Of a stretch of 64,000 nt of DNA, positions 32,301 through 41,308 are shown piece by piece (the first letter of the stretch is position 1; each line of letters starts with the position of its first letter). The DNA is from Promicromonospora sukumoe 327MFSha3.1. GTDB taxonomy: Bacteria; Actinomycetota; Actinomycetes; Actinomycetales; Cellulomonadaceae. Below the pieces are notes generated by a model. That model saw only the letters and a list, made by a program, of their open reading frames with translations, was not told where the DNA came from and did no database searches. The translations under genes and the position numbers were made by a program. The stretch covers positions 930,001 to 994,000 of the forward strand of contig NZ_ARQM01000010.1 of assembly GCF_000385135.1 (NCBI RefSeq), read 5' to 3'.

Positions 32301-35039
32301 CTAGCCCCGGACCGTCAGCCGCACGGTCGTCCAGTCGCGGGTGCCCTCGCCGTCCGTCGCGATCAGCCGGGCGGTGTAGCGCCCCGGCTCCTCGTAGACG
32401 TGACTGACGCTCGCGCCGTCCGCGGTGGTGCCGTCACCGAGGTCCCACTCGTAGGAGACGATCTCCCGCCCCTCGGGCGCCACGGCGGACCCGGACAGGT
32501 CGACCGAGCCGCCCGCCCGGACGCCCCCGCGCCCGGCCTCGGCCGTCACGACCGGGGCCGTGGCGTCGGCGACGCCGCGCCCGTGGAAGACGAGCCAGTC
32601 GAGACCGAGGTTCGCGCCGTCGGCCGGCTCCCGCTTGCTCTTGACCACGAGGTACAGCGTGGTCTCGCCCTGCTGGTCCGGCAGGTCGATCGTCGGCGAG
32701 ACGACCTGCCCGGCGGCCGTGGCGGCGTCGACCTTGACCTGGCCGAGCTTGCGCCCGGTCGGGCTGCCGGTCCGCACCTCGACGGTCGCGCCGGCCGCGC
32801 CGCGGACGGCGCCGACCGTCAGGGCGTCGATGCCGCGCAGGTCGACCGGCCCGAACGCGATCCAGTCGCCGTGGTCGGCGTCGGTCACGAGCCGCCCGCC
32901 CCGGGCGTCGGCGCCGTCCGCCACGGTGACGCCGGAGCTGTCGGCGTAGAACTCGGCCTCCTTGTCGCGTACCTGTAGGTGGATGACGTCCTGGCCGGCC
33001 AGCGCGGGCACGCCGCCGGATCCGAGGTCCTCGTAGCCGGCACCGAGCACGGGGTAGACGTTCTGCCCGACGCCGTGGTCCGCCGGGTCGAGGAACACCG
33101 ACCCGGAGCAGCCGGTGTAGTTGTCCAGCGGGTGCGCGTGGGTGTCGTGGCCCAGCTGGGTGTTCACCGTGACCAGCTCGCAGTCGATCGTGCCGGCCTC
33201 GGTGGAGCCGTCCTCGGGGTCGTCGACGTCGACGGCGTAGTCGACCGTGTCGCCCAGCTCGGCGAAGCCGCCGTGGAACGGAGCCCCGAAGGAGACGTCC
33301 GGCCGGGTGTTGCCGGCCGTGATCTTCTGCACGGAGACGCCGGTGAACCCCTCGCTGTCCGTGACCGTCAGGCGGGCGCTGAACTGCCCTCGCTCGGTGT
33401 AGGTGTGGGTGGGGTTCGGCTCGGTCGAGTCGACGGTGCCGTCGTTCTCGAAGTCCCACTCGTAGGTGATGTCGAGCCCGTCAGGGCTCTCGCTGGTGCC
33501 GCCGTCGAAGGCGACGGTCAGCGGCTCCGGCCCGGAGTCGACGTCGGCGGTGAACCGCGAGATCGGCCGGCGGCCGTCGGCCGCGTAGTCGATGCGGTAG
33601 ATGCCCGCGTCGGTGTTGGTGCTCCCGCGGCCGGCGCCCCGGCCGAGGCCGAAGTCGATGATGTAGAGCGAGCCGTCGGGGCCGAACTCGGCCTCGAACG
33701 GGGCGACGAACGTCTCCCCCTCCAGGAACGGGTCGATCGAGGCGAGCTCACCCGTGGTCTCGTCGAGCGAGAGCACCTTGTAGAAGTTGCGGGCGTACTC
33801 GGACACGAACCAGTGCCCGTCAAAGCTCTCCGGGAACTTGGTCTTGACGTCCAGCTCCGGGTCGAACCGGTAGACCGGGCCGCCCATCGGGGCCGCGCCG
33901 CCGGAGCCCAGCTCCGGGAACTCCTCGGAGACCCCGTAGCCGTACCAGACGAGCGGCTCCTGCGACGGCGGGAGCTCGCGCAGGCCCGTGTTGTTGGGGG
34001 ACTCGTTGACCGGGTTGGCGCAGTCGAACGGCTCGCCCGAGGCGCCCGTGGCGAAGTCGTAGTCGATGTACGGCTGGTTGTCGGCGTGGCAGTACGGCCA
34101 GCCGTGGTTGCCCGGCTCCGTCATCCGGATGAACTCGACCTGGCCCTCGGGGCCGCGCAGCGGGTCGGCCACGCGGGCGTCGGGCCCGTAGTCCCCGATC
34201 AGCACCGCCCCGGTGCCGGGGTCGACGGTGATCCGGAACGGGTTGCGGAAGCCCATGCCGTAGATCTCCGGGCGGGTGCCCTCGGTGCCCGGCGCGAACA
34301 GGTTGCCGTCCGGGACCGTGTACGTGCCGTCGTCCTGCGGGGTGATGCGCAGCACCTTGCCGCGCAGGTCGTTCGTGTTCGCGGACGTGCCCTGCGCGTC
34401 CCAGGCCCGGCGGCCCTCCCGCTCGTCGATCGGGGTGTAGCCCGCCTGGTCGAACGGGTCGGAGTTGTCGCCGGTCGCGACGTAGAGGTCGCCGTCGGGA
34501 CCCATCGCGAGCGAGCCCGCCATGTGCGAGTTGGCGCGGCCCTCGCCCCGCCAGATGGTGAAGTCCAGCAGCCGCTTCTCGGAGGCCGGGTCGATGGTGT
34601 CGTCCGGTCCCATCGTGAACCGCGAGAGGTTCATCTTCGCGACGTCGGGGTCGCTCCAGAGCAGGTACAGCCACCCGTTCTCGGCGAAGTCGGGGTCCAG
34701 GGTCAGACCCAGCAGGCCGTCGGACTGCTGCAGCAGGTCCAGGGAGTAGTCGAGGTCCAGGGCCGTGGTCTGGCGCAGCGTCTCCTGGTCCAGCACCACC
34801 ACCTGGCCGGTGCGCTGGATGTAGACGACGCGGCCGTCGTCGGCCACGTCGAGCTCGAACGGGTCGGCGAGACCCTCCGTGACCAGCGGGACCTTGTCGA
34901 ACGTGGCGGCCTCGCCGTGGTCGGAGCCCGGATGGGCGGTGGCGGCTGTGGTGGCGGGGACCAGGGCCCCGAGCGCGACGACCAGACCGGTCGTCGCACC
35001 CAGGAACCGACGGCGTGCCCGGCGGTGCGGTGCGGACAT
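32301..35039 (-). CDS. Secreted PQQ-type sugar dehydrogenase-like protein with PKD and CBM domains
   Basis: The 912-residue protein has an N-terminal signal (RRRFLGATTG, ending TAATAHPG). A glucose/sorbosone-dehydrogenase beta-propeller follows (about 48-490; LLGLTLDPDF, MGFRNPFRI, GNHGWPYC). Then come a PKD domain (about 491-575), a Cys-containing linker domain (575-690), a carbohydrate-binding CBM6-like domain (about 700-815) and a second PKD (about 826-912). It would oxidise a sugar outside the cell, with the CBM holding it on polysaccharide. It is the third gene of the secreted operon, 40 bp after the isomerase. GAGGGAG lies before ATG 35039. Confidence 0.85.
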   Translation of the reverse strand: MSAPHRRARRRFLGATTGLVVALGALVPATTAATAHPGSDHGEAATFDKVPLVTEGLADPFELDVADDGRVVYIQRTGQVVVLDQETLRQTTALDLDYSLDLLQQSDGLLGLTLDPDFAENGWLYLLWSDPDVAKMNLSRFTMGPDDTIDPASEKRLLDFTIWRGEGRANSHMAGSLAMGPDGDLYVATGDNSDPFDQAGYTPIDEREGRRAWDAQGTSANTNDLRGKVLRITPQDDGTYTVPDGNLFAPGTEGTRPEIYGMGFRNPFRITVDPGTGAVLIGDYGPDARVADPLRGPEGQVEFIRMTEPGNHGWPYCHADNQPYIDYDFATGASGEPFDCANPVNESPNNTGLRELPPSQEPLVWYGYGVSEEFPELGSGGAAPMGGPVYRFDPELDVKTKFPESFDGHWFVSEYARNFYKVLSLDETTGELASIDPFLEGETFVAPFEAEFGPDGSLYIIDFGLGRGAGRGSTNTDAGIYRIDYAADGRRPISRFTADVDSGPEPLTVAFDGGTSESPDGLDITYEWDFENDGTVDSTEPNPTHTYTERGQFSARLTVTDSEGFTGVSVQKITAGNTRPDVSFGAPFHGGFAELGDTVDYAVDVDDPEDGSTEAGTIDCELVTVNTQLGHDTHAHPLDNYTGCSGSVFLDPADHGVGQNVYPVLGAGYEDLGSGGVPALAGQDVIHLQVRDKEAEFYADSSGVTVADGADARGGRLVTDADHGDWIAFGPVDLRGIDALTVGAVRGAAGATVEVRTGSPTGRKLGQVKVDAATAAGQVVSPTIDLPDQQGETTLYLVVKSKREPADGANLGLDWLVFHGRGVADATAPVVTAEAGRGGVRAGGSVDLSGSAVAPEGREIVSYEWDLGDGTTADGASVSHVYEEPGRYTARLIATDGEGTRDWTTVRLTVRG

Positions 35040-35079
35040 CAACACTCCCTCGTGCTGGGTCGGATGGTGCGGGCAGGGC

Positions 35080-36276
35080 TCAGTAGCGCAGCTCGGCGAG
35101 GTAGCCGAGGCTGGTGCACGCGGACGTCACGCCGTCGGGCGACGGCTGGTCGTTCTCCGTGAAGCCGTAGCGGACGCCGGCGAGCGGCGCGGTGGCGAAG
35201 ATCTCGGCGAAGTCGATGGTGCCCGCGCCGACGTCGGCGAACGAGCCGTCCTCGGCGATGTCCTTGAGGTGCAGCAGCTCGAACCGGCCCGGGTAGCGCG
35301 CGAACAGGTCCGTGGCGGCGGTCTCCGTGCTGGCCGCCCAGTACACGTCGAGCTCCATGGTGACGAACGCGGGGTTCGTCTCCCGGACCAGCACGTCGTA
35401 GCCCGTGACGCCGTCCTCCTCGGTCTCGAACTCGTACCCGTGGTTGTGGTACGCGACCCGGATGCCCTCCGCGCTCAGCGCCTCGCCCGCCTCGTTGAGG
35501 ATCGCCGCCGTGCGGGAGTAGTCCGCGAGCGTCCACGAGCCGGAGCCCGAGATACGCACGTACTTCGCGCCGATCGCGTGCGCCTCGGCGGCGACCAGGT
35601 CGACGTCGTTCTGCAGGTTCGACAGGCTCACGCCGAGCGACGGCACCTCCAGCCCCGCCTCGTCCGTGAGCGGCGCCAGCTCCGCGGCCGTGTAGCCGTA
35701 GAAGTTGCCGGCGGCGCCCGACGGCTCGATGTTCTGGAAGCCGCACTCCGCGAGCGCGCCCAGGGTCCCCTCGGCGTCCGTGGGCATGGTCGCGCGGACC
35801 GTGTAGCCCACCAGGCCGATCCTGGACAGGTCGACCGACCGCTCGCCCGTCACCGGGTGCGGCCTGCCCACCTCCGAGGCGGCCGCGGCGCGCAGGATGT
35901 CCCGGCGCTCGCGGGCGGTGAGGACCCGCTCGCGCACGAGGTCCTTGGTCACCGAGGTGACCGTCCGGACGAACCTGCCGTGCGTCGCGAACGGCGCGTC
36001 GGCCATGATCTCGTCCATCACGGTGCAGCCGGCCCGGGTCTCGTGGTTGGTCACGCCGGAGTCGGCGCCGGCGCCGAACCAGACCGTGGCGTCGCTGGTG
36101 TAGCCGTACGCGCACGCGGTGGTTCCGGCGCCCCCGCCGGGCCCGCCCGCCGGCCCCGCCGCCGCCGCGCACGGCGCCAGGACCGGCAGGGTCAGCGTGG
36201 CGGCCACGGCGGCGGCGAGCCACGGCTTGGCGGTGCGCCGCAGGGCGCGGGTGGTGGTGCTGGCAGTTCGTCGCAT
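35080..36276 (-). CDS. Secreted xylose-isomerase-like TIM-barrel sugar isomerase/epimerase or lyase
   Basis: The 398-residue protein has a signal peptide (TAKPWLAAAVAATLTLPVLA, ending CAAAAGPA). About 100 residues of unfamiliar sequence with two Cys follow, then an AP_endonuc_2 TIM barrel (about 150-398). The barrel metal residues are recognisable in NIEPSG, VAYHNHGYEFE, MELDVYW and LLHLKDIAEDG. Most proteins of this family are cytoplasmic, so export is unusual. Relatives next to 3-keto-hydrolase genes act on 3-ketoglycosides. It is the middle gene of the operon, 18 bp after the upstream stop, with a GGAGGGG ribosome site. Confidence 0.82.
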   Translation of the reverse strand: MRRTASTTTRALRRTAKPWLAAAVAATLTLPVLAPCAAAAGPAGGPGGGAGTTACAYGYTSDATVWFGAGADSGVTNHETRAGCTVMDEIMADAPFATHGRFVRTVTSVTKDLVRERVLTARERRDILRAAAASEVGRPHPVTGERSVDLSRIGLVGYTVRATMPTDAEGTLGALAECGFQNIEPSGAAGNFYGYTAAELAPLTDEAGLEVPSLGVSLSNLQNDVDLVAAEAHAIGAKYVRISGSGSWTLADYSRTAAILNEAGEALSAEGIRVAYHNHGYEFETEEDGVTGYDVLVRETNPAFVTMELDVYWAASTETAATDLFARYPGRFELLHLKDIAEDGSFADVGAGTIDFAEIFATAPLAGVRYGFTENDQPSPDGVTSACTSLGYLAELRY

Positions 36277-36294
36277 CAGATGAACCCCTCCTGG

Positions 36295-39200
36295 TCAGCG
36301 GACGGTCAGGTCGACCGTCGTCGTGCTCCGTCCGTACACCAGGTCGCCGAGGTACTGCACGGTGACCGGGTGCTTTCCCTTCCCCAGGCCGGACGTCGGG
36401 ACGACGAGCCGGGCCGGGCCGCGGCCCAGCGTGGCCTTGACCGACGTGTCGCCGACCGTCACCCGGACGGTCCCCGTCGGGGCCGGCTTACCCTTGGCGC
36501 CGGGCACGCGGACCTCGGCTCGCACCTCCTGGCCCGCCTTCACCCTCGGCGGGGCGAGCCGCGCCGAGACCTTGGACGCGAGTGCCTGCGAGGTCTCCTC
36601 CCCGGTCAGACGTTCGATCCAGACGTTGCGGAACCGCGGGTTCAGGCCTGCGTCGCCGTGGTCCTGCAGCTTGATGTGGCCCGGCGTCGGCCCCTCGGCC
36701 TTCCCGTTGCCCGTCTTGCCGTCGATCGGAACGTCGTCGTGCACGAGCTGCCCGTTCCACCACAGGGACAGGCGCGCGTCCTCGGTCTTGGTCCCGTCCG
36801 GGGCGAACCGGGCGGCACGGAACTGGATGTCGTACGTCTGCCACGTGCCCATCTCGGTCGCGGCGTTCACGTCCGGGGCCTTCTTCAGGTAGATCGAGCC
36901 GGCGTCGTTGTTCTTCGGCGGGTCGATGCCGAAGGACTCCAGCACCTGCACCTCGTAGCGCTCCTGGATGTAGACGCCGCTGTTGCCGCGGGCCTGGCCG
37001 GTGACGTCGTCGGCGTGCTGGGGCTGGTACCACTCGGCGTGCATCCGGAAGTCGCCGAACTTCTCCTTGGTGCGGATGTCGCCGCCGAACGACTCCATCG
37101 AGCCGTCCGCGACCGGCCACGTCGCGGGCCCGCCGCTCGCCTTCTCGAACGCGTCGAGGTCGCCGCCGTCGAACAGGGTGATGCGCTCGCTGGGCGTGAC
37201 GGTGAGGCTGTCGAGGTTCACGTGCCCCAGGTCGTCGTCGTCATGGACGTACGCGATCGTGTTGGCGCCCTCGCGCAGCTCGACCGTCTCGGTCTGCGTC
37301 TGCCAGTTGGACCAGCTCACGGTGCTGTCGAGCCAGACCTGCTTCTGCTTGACACCGTTGACGTACAGGCTCATCGACCGCGGCGTCGGGCTGGGGTCGG
37401 AGTTCTGGCCGTTCGCGTAGCGCAGCGCCAGGTCGTGCGGGCCCGCCTCGCCGGCCTCGACGGCGAACGTGGTGCGCGCGCCCGGCTCCCAGTTGCGGTC
37501 CACGAACCCGGCGCCCGAGTACCCGGCGTGGTTGGTGTTCCAGCCCGCGCCGCCGGCGATGTCGGCGGCCTCGGCCTCGTAGACGGGCGGCGGCGTCGAA
37601 CCGTCGGGCAGGCGGTTCATCGTGTACCAGGCCTCGGTGCTCCACAGCTCCGCGCCGCCCTCGGCCGCGAACGGCCGCGGGGAGTGCACGTTGACGACCC
37701 GGCCGGGCTTCAGCCCGTCGATCATCAGGGTCACCGTCTTGCGGTCGTCCGACAGCGTGGCCGAGGTGACCTCCAGGTCCTCCTCGTCGACCTTGGGGCC
37801 GCCGTACTGCGGCGTCGAGACGTAGCGCCACTGCGCCGCCTCGTACTTCCCGGCCAGGTCCTCGGCGGTCTCGGCCGACAGCGGCAGCGTGTACTCGATC
37901 TCGAAGCCGCCCTCGATCGCGCGCATCTCGAGCATGTCGAACGCCCGGTTCTCGTCGAAGGTGAGCTTCTGCAGGCCGTAGCCGAGCTTGCCGGCCTGGC
38001 CCCAGTTGCCCGACCAGCCGATGCCGCCCACGTAGATCGACCCGTCCGGGCCGACGCTCGTCCGGCTCACGCCCGACTCCAGGCCCTGCGTCATGCGGAA
38101 GACGGCGCCTTGCTCCTGGCCTGCGACGTCCTCCAGGTAGACGCGCTGCAGGCCGCCGTAGGTCACGTCCCCGATCGCCATCTGGCCCTCGAACACACCC
38201 TCGGTGAGGATCACGGGGTTGCTCGGGGAGTTGGAGATCTCACCGTGCGGCATCCACACCACGGGCTCGGTCACCGGCTGGTCGTCGTACGGGCCGTCCG
38301 GGTTCGTGTAGTGGTTGTAGAACGCGCCCTCCTGCACGCGCACCAGCTTCGACGTCGGCACGTGCATGCCCTGGTTGTCGGTGACGTACATGCCGCCGTC
38401 GGTCCCGAAGCCGAGGCCGTTCGGGGTGCGCAGGCCGCCCGCGAGGTACTCGACCTCGCCGGTGTCCTCGTCGATCTTCAGCACCGAGCCGCGGTTCTCG
38501 ACGAGCTGCGGGTCGCGCGTCGCGCCGCCGGGCACCATCGCGATGCCGGTGGAGACGTAGAAGTAGCCGTCCTCGTACAGCAGGCCGAACGCGAACTCGT
38601 GGTAGTTGCCGCCGAACGGCCAGGTCGCGACCTCGCGGTACTCGTCGGTGACCTCGTCGCCGTCGGTGTCCACGAGCTCCGTCAGGCCGTGCTTCTCGGA
38701 GACGTAGATGCGGCCGTCGACCACCTTGAGGCCCATCGGCTCCTCGAGCTCCTCGGCGATCTTGGTGTACGTGACGTCGTCGGCGCCGCCGTCGCCCGTC
38801 ACGTTCTCGACCAGGTACACCTCGCCGAGCACCGTCTCGCGGTCGCCGCCCCACGTGGCGATGGCCATGCGCCCGTCCGGCAGCCAGTCCATGCCCGTGA
38901 CCTGCGGCTCGAAGCCGTCCGGGCGCAGGTTCGTCAGCGTGTAGTCGGGGTGCACCTCGGTCAGCGGCAGGCCGTCGCCCGGCGCCTCGTCGACGCCCTC
39001 GCAGACCTTGCGCCCCGGGGAGGTGACGCGGGTGACCTCGGCGTCGGTGCTCAGCACCGAGTTCGGCACCAGCGCGAAGCCGGACGCGCCCGGCGGGCGC
39101 CACTCCAGCGTGAGCTGCTGGCCGAAGTCGCCGTCGAAGTGGTCCATGCGCAGCGCGTGGTACCCGGCCTCCAGCTCGACCGACCCGTCCTTCGGCGTCG

Positions 39201-39606
39201 CCCCGTGCTTGCCCGGGTGGTCGACGACGAGGGTCTCGTCGAGCAGCAGGCGCGCTCCGTCGTCGCTGGTGACCCGGAAGTCGTAGCTGCCGGCGTCCGG
39301 CACGTTCAGGAAGCCGGTCACCTCGGTGACGAACCGGTCGGTGAGGCCGAAGTCGTCCGCCGTGCGCCAGTCGATCGTCGGCTTCAGCTCGTCGATGTTC
39401 GGCGTCTGGCCCGGCTTCAGCGTGCAGTAGTCCTCCAGCGGGACCTGGACGTCGAAGACGCGCATCGTGACGCCGGGCTCCTGGGGCCGGGTCGGGTCGG
39501 TGGCCGCCTGGGCCGAGGCTTGCGCCGCGGCCGGGAGCACCGTGAACGGCAGCACGAGCACGCCGAGCATCGCGGCGAGGGTGCGGTGGGTCGATCTACG
39601 TTCCAT
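36295..39606 (-). CDS. Secreted multidomain 3-keto-disaccharide hydrolase (PA14, propeller, CBM, DUF1080)
   Basis: The 1103-residue protein has a signal peptide (1-34), a PA14 domain (about 45-175; FRVTSDDGARLLLDE), a beta-propeller of the membrane-bound-dehydrogenase type (about 220-550), a CBM6/35-like domain (about 672-804), a DUF1080 3-keto-disaccharide hydrolase domain (about 804-1002) and a C-terminal Ig-like domain. The DUF1080 domain shows TLFDGGDLDAFE, GDFRMHAEW, GNSGVYIQERYEVQVLE and GTWQTYDIQF. It would cleave oxidised (3-keto) glycosides outside the cell. It is the first gene of the operon, led by the exact 29-bp operator copy at 39719-39747. Confidence 0.87.
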   Translation of the reverse strand: MERRSTHRTLAAMLGVLVLPFTVLPAAAQASAQAATDPTRPQEPGVTMRVFDVQVPLEDYCTLKPGQTPNIDELKPTIDWRTADDFGLTDRFVTEVTGFLNVPDAGSYDFRVTSDDGARLLLDETLVVDHPGKHGATPKDGSVELEAGYHALRMDHFDGDFGQQLTLEWRPPGASGFALVPNSVLSTDAEVTRVTSPGRKVCEGVDEAPGDGLPLTEVHPDYTLTNLRPDGFEPQVTGMDWLPDGRMAIATWGGDRETVLGEVYLVENVTGDGGADDVTYTKIAEELEEPMGLKVVDGRIYVSEKHGLTELVDTDGDEVTDEYREVATWPFGGNYHEFAFGLLYEDGYFYVSTGIAMVPGGATRDPQLVENRGSVLKIDEDTGEVEYLAGGLRTPNGLGFGTDGGMYVTDNQGMHVPTSKLVRVQEGAFYNHYTNPDGPYDDQPVTEPVVWMPHGEISNSPSNPVILTEGVFEGQMAIGDVTYGGLQRVYLEDVAGQEQGAVFRMTQGLESGVSRTSVGPDGSIYVGGIGWSGNWGQAGKLGYGLQKLTFDENRAFDMLEMRAIEGGFEIEYTLPLSAETAEDLAGKYEAAQWRYVSTPQYGGPKVDEEDLEVTSATLSDDRKTVTLMIDGLKPGRVVNVHSPRPFAAEGGAELWSTEAWYTMNRLPDGSTPPPVYEAEAADIAGGAGWNTNHAGYSGAGFVDRNWEPGARTTFAVEAGEAGPHDLALRYANGQNSDPSPTPRSMSLYVNGVKQKQVWLDSTVSWSNWQTQTETVELREGANTIAYVHDDDDLGHVNLDSLTVTPSERITLFDGGDLDAFEKASGGPATWPVADGSMESFGGDIRTKEKFGDFRMHAEWYQPQHADDVTGQARGNSGVYIQERYEVQVLESFGIDPPKNNDAGSIYLKKAPDVNAATEMGTWQTYDIQFRAARFAPDGTKTEDARLSLWWNGQLVHDDVPIDGKTGNGKAEGPTPGHIKLQDHGDAGLNPRFRNVWIERLTGEETSQALASKVSARLAPPRVKAGQEVRAEVRVPGAKGKPAPTGTVRVTVGDTSVKATLGRGPARLVVPTSGLGKGKHPVTVQYLGDLVYGRSTTTVDLTVR

Positions 39607-39718
39607 GGGCCTTGCCTCTCCATCGAGGACCTTGCCTGCCGGGGACCGTGCCCGCCGAGGGCGGCGTCGTTGCGCCGACGGCTGGGTACGCCACGTCACT
39701 ATGCGGTCAGGGGTGACC

Positions 39719-39747
39719 CCGGACAACGAGTTGCCACTTGTTGCCCC
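39719..39747 (-). promoter_or_regulatory. LacI-regulon operator copy A with promoter of the secreted operon
   Basis: This 29-bp segment, read on the minus strand, is identical to 41309-41337. Its core GGCAACAAGTGGCAACTCG leads into the -35 hexamer TTGTCC (39726-39721), and CATAGT follows 17 nt later as a -10 box. The core is an imperfect 20-bp palindrome (CAAC...GTTG, 16 of 20 positions). It lies 113 bp upstream of the first secreted-operon start. The operator covers the -35 box, so binding should block transcription. Confidence 0.78.
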
Positions 39748-39766
39748 TGGGGCAGTACCCGACGGG

Positions 39767-40807
39767 TCAGGGGCGGCGGGACGTGGAACCGCGCTCGACG
39801 AGCTTGGCGGGCAGCAGCGCCGGTGCCGACAGGCCGGAGGACGTCGCGACCGACGGCCCCGCCGACGGGGAGCGGAGCTGGTTCAGCAGGCGCTGGACGG
39901 CGAACGTGCCGAAGTGGCGCAGGGGAGAGGCGACCGTCGTCAGCGGCGGGGTGCAGAAGTCGGAGCCGAAGATGTTGTCGAACCCGACCACGCTCAGGTC
40001 GCGGGGCACCTCGATCCCCAGCCGCGTCAGCCCGCGCATCGTGCCGATCGCGACGAGGTCGTTGTAGGCGACGGTCGCGGTTGCGGAGTGCGTGGTCAGC
40101 GCCTGGGCGGCCGAGAGCCCGCCCGCGAGCGTGGGCGCGAACGGGCCGAGCCGGCGCGCTCGCAGCCCCAGCTCCTGGGTCGCCTCACGGAAGGCGCGCC
40201 AGCGCATGCCGTCCGCCCACGACGCCTCGGGCCCGGCCAGGTACGTCAGCCGGGAGTGCCCCAGGCCCGCCAGGTGCTCGACGGCGCGCCGCATCCCCTG
40301 GGCGTTGTCGGTCACGACGCTCGGGACGTCCGCCACCACGCGGTTCATCACGACGGTCGGCCGCTGCTTGGCGACCGCGCGGATCGCCGCGTCCGAGAGC
40401 CGCGAGGTGGCCAGCACGACGCCCTCCACCAGGGGCAGGGTGCGCTCCAGCGCCCGGCGCTCGGCCCCGCTGGACTCGTGCGCGTCCACCACCAGCAGCG
40501 TGTAGCCCGCGTCGATGGCGGTCTTCTCGGCGCTGCGGATGATCTCGAAGAAGAACGGGTTGGTCAGGTCGGCCACGACGATCGCGAGCAGCGCCGTCCG
40601 GCCGTCGGGCATCGCGCGCCCGATCGGGCTCGTCCGGTAGCCGAGCTCGTGGGCGACGCGACGGATCCGGTCCGCCGTGTCAGCGTTGACACGACCCGGC
40701 CGGGAGAACGCCCGTGAGACTGTCGAGGGCGCGACGCCGGCGGCCTTGGCGACGTCGTAGATGGTCGGTCTGGTCCGAGAGCTCCCTGTTTCGGCAGTTT
40801 CGCCCAT
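39767..40807 (-). CDS. LacI family transcriptional regulator
   Basis: The 346-residue protein has the LacI helix-turn-helix at its N-terminus (TIYDVAKAAGVAPSTVSRAF), the hinge helix (ADRIRRVAHELGY) and a periplasmic-binding-like sugar domain (DLTNPFFFEIIRSAEK, VVMNRVV, VVGFDNIFGSDF). It should bind a sugar-type effector. It sits between the secreted operon and the LarE-like and importer genes. The shared operator in their promoters makes it their probable repressor. ATG 40807 lies 8 nt after a TACGCT -10 box, suggesting a leaderless message. Confidence 0.93.
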   Translation of the reverse strand: MGETAETGSSRTRPTIYDVAKAAGVAPSTVSRAFSRPGRVNADTADRIRRVAHELGYRTSPIGRAMPDGRTALLAIVVADLTNPFFFEIIRSAEKTAIDAGYTLLVVDAHESSGAERRALERTLPLVEGVVLATSRLSDAAIRAVAKQRPTVVMNRVVADVPSVVTDNAQGMRRAVEHLAGLGHSRLTYLAGPEASWADGMRWRAFREATQELGLRARRLGPFAPTLAGGLSAAQALTTHSATATVAYNDLVAIGTMRGLTRLGIEVPRDLSVVGFDNIFGSDFCTPPLTTVASPLRHFGTFAVQRLLNQLRSPSAGPSVATSSGLSAPALLPAKLVERGSTSRRP

Positions 40808-40815
40808 GCGCGGGG

Positions 40816-40939
40816 AGCGTACGGCGCGCGGCCCGCCGACGGCAACCAATTGCCGCAGACCCGCGCGGGCGTGGCAGGTCCTTGCCTGCCCGGCAAGAGG
40901 TGGCAACACCTTGACTGCCCTGGTGCCGCACCCTCGAAT
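40816..40939. promoter_or_regulatory. Divergent promoters and operators between LacI and the LarE-like gene
   Basis: On the minus strand TTGCCG (40845-40840), 18 nt, then TACGCT (40821-40816) is the LacI promoter. Its -35 box lies inside the inverted repeat CGGCAA-CCAA-TTGCCG (40840-40855). On the plus strand TTGACT (40911-40916), 17 nt, then TCGAAT (40934-40939) drives the LarE-like gene. The diverged operator copy C (40892-40916) matches copies A and B at 19 of 25 positions and starts the same 19 bp before the -35 box. A further repeat CTTGCC-N5-GGCAAG lies at 40881-40897. The layout predicts autoregulation. Confidence 0.68.
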
Positions 40940-40945
40940 GACCGC

Positions 40946-41263
40946 ATGACCATGCGCGCCGCATCAGGGACGAGCCCGCCACCCGGGGACGACGACGAGC
41001 CCGGCGACCAGCCGGCGGACGAGGCCGTCCAGGTCGAGGCCGCCGAGAGCGAGCTGCGCCGCCTCGGCCTCGAGGAGATCCGCGTGCGCCACCACGGCGA
41101 CCTCGCCCGGCTCGAGGCCCCGCACCGCGACCTCGCGACCATGACGTCGGAGCCCCTGCGCGGCGAGGTCCTGCGGGCCGTGCGGTCCGCGGGCTTCCGC
41201 TCCGTCGCCGTCGACCTGGAGGCCGTCGCGGACGACGCCGGAACCGACCCGCACGACGGCTGA
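40946..41263 (+). CDS. Free-standing LarE C-terminal-like domain protein
   Basis: The 105-residue protein has an acidic, Pro-rich start. A segment then follows the C-terminus of LarE sulfur transferases closely: LRRLGLEEIRVRHHGDLARLE, quoted only to its RVRHHGDLARLE core, then VLRAVRSAGFRSVAVDLE. The whole PP-loop ATP-binding domain and the catalytic Cys region of LarE are absent. It cannot make the nickel-pincer precursor by itself. The RVRHHGD motif may have been reused for binding. The ATG lies 6 nt after TCGAAT, so the message is probably leaderless. A 9-bp hairpin follows the stop. Confidence 0.72.
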   Translation: MTMRAASGTSPPPGDDDEPGDQPADEAVQVEAAESELRRLGLEEIRVRHHGDLARLEAPHRDLATMTSEPLRGEVLRAVRSAGFRSVAVDLEAVADDAGTDPHDG

Positions 41264-41270
41264 CCCGGTC

Positions 41271-41294
41271 CCGGTGGCAACCGCGTGCCACCGG
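41271..41294 (+). terminator. Terminator after the LarE-like gene
   Basis: CCGGTGGCA-ACCGCG-TGCCACCGG is a perfect 9-bp stem with a 6-nt loop, 8 bp after the stop codon. It separates the LarE-like gene from the importer promoter 15 bp further on. Its GTGGCA half also resembles the operator core, so a regulator may touch it too. Confidence 0.6.
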
Positions 41295-41308
41295 GGGCTC
41301 GCGGTGGC

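Noticed and set aside
34879-40542. A plus-strand open frame of 1887 codons
   Set aside because: It lies opposite three well-supported secreted-protein genes and the LacI gene. The repetitive Val-Arg-His composition and lack of any motif mark it as a shadow.
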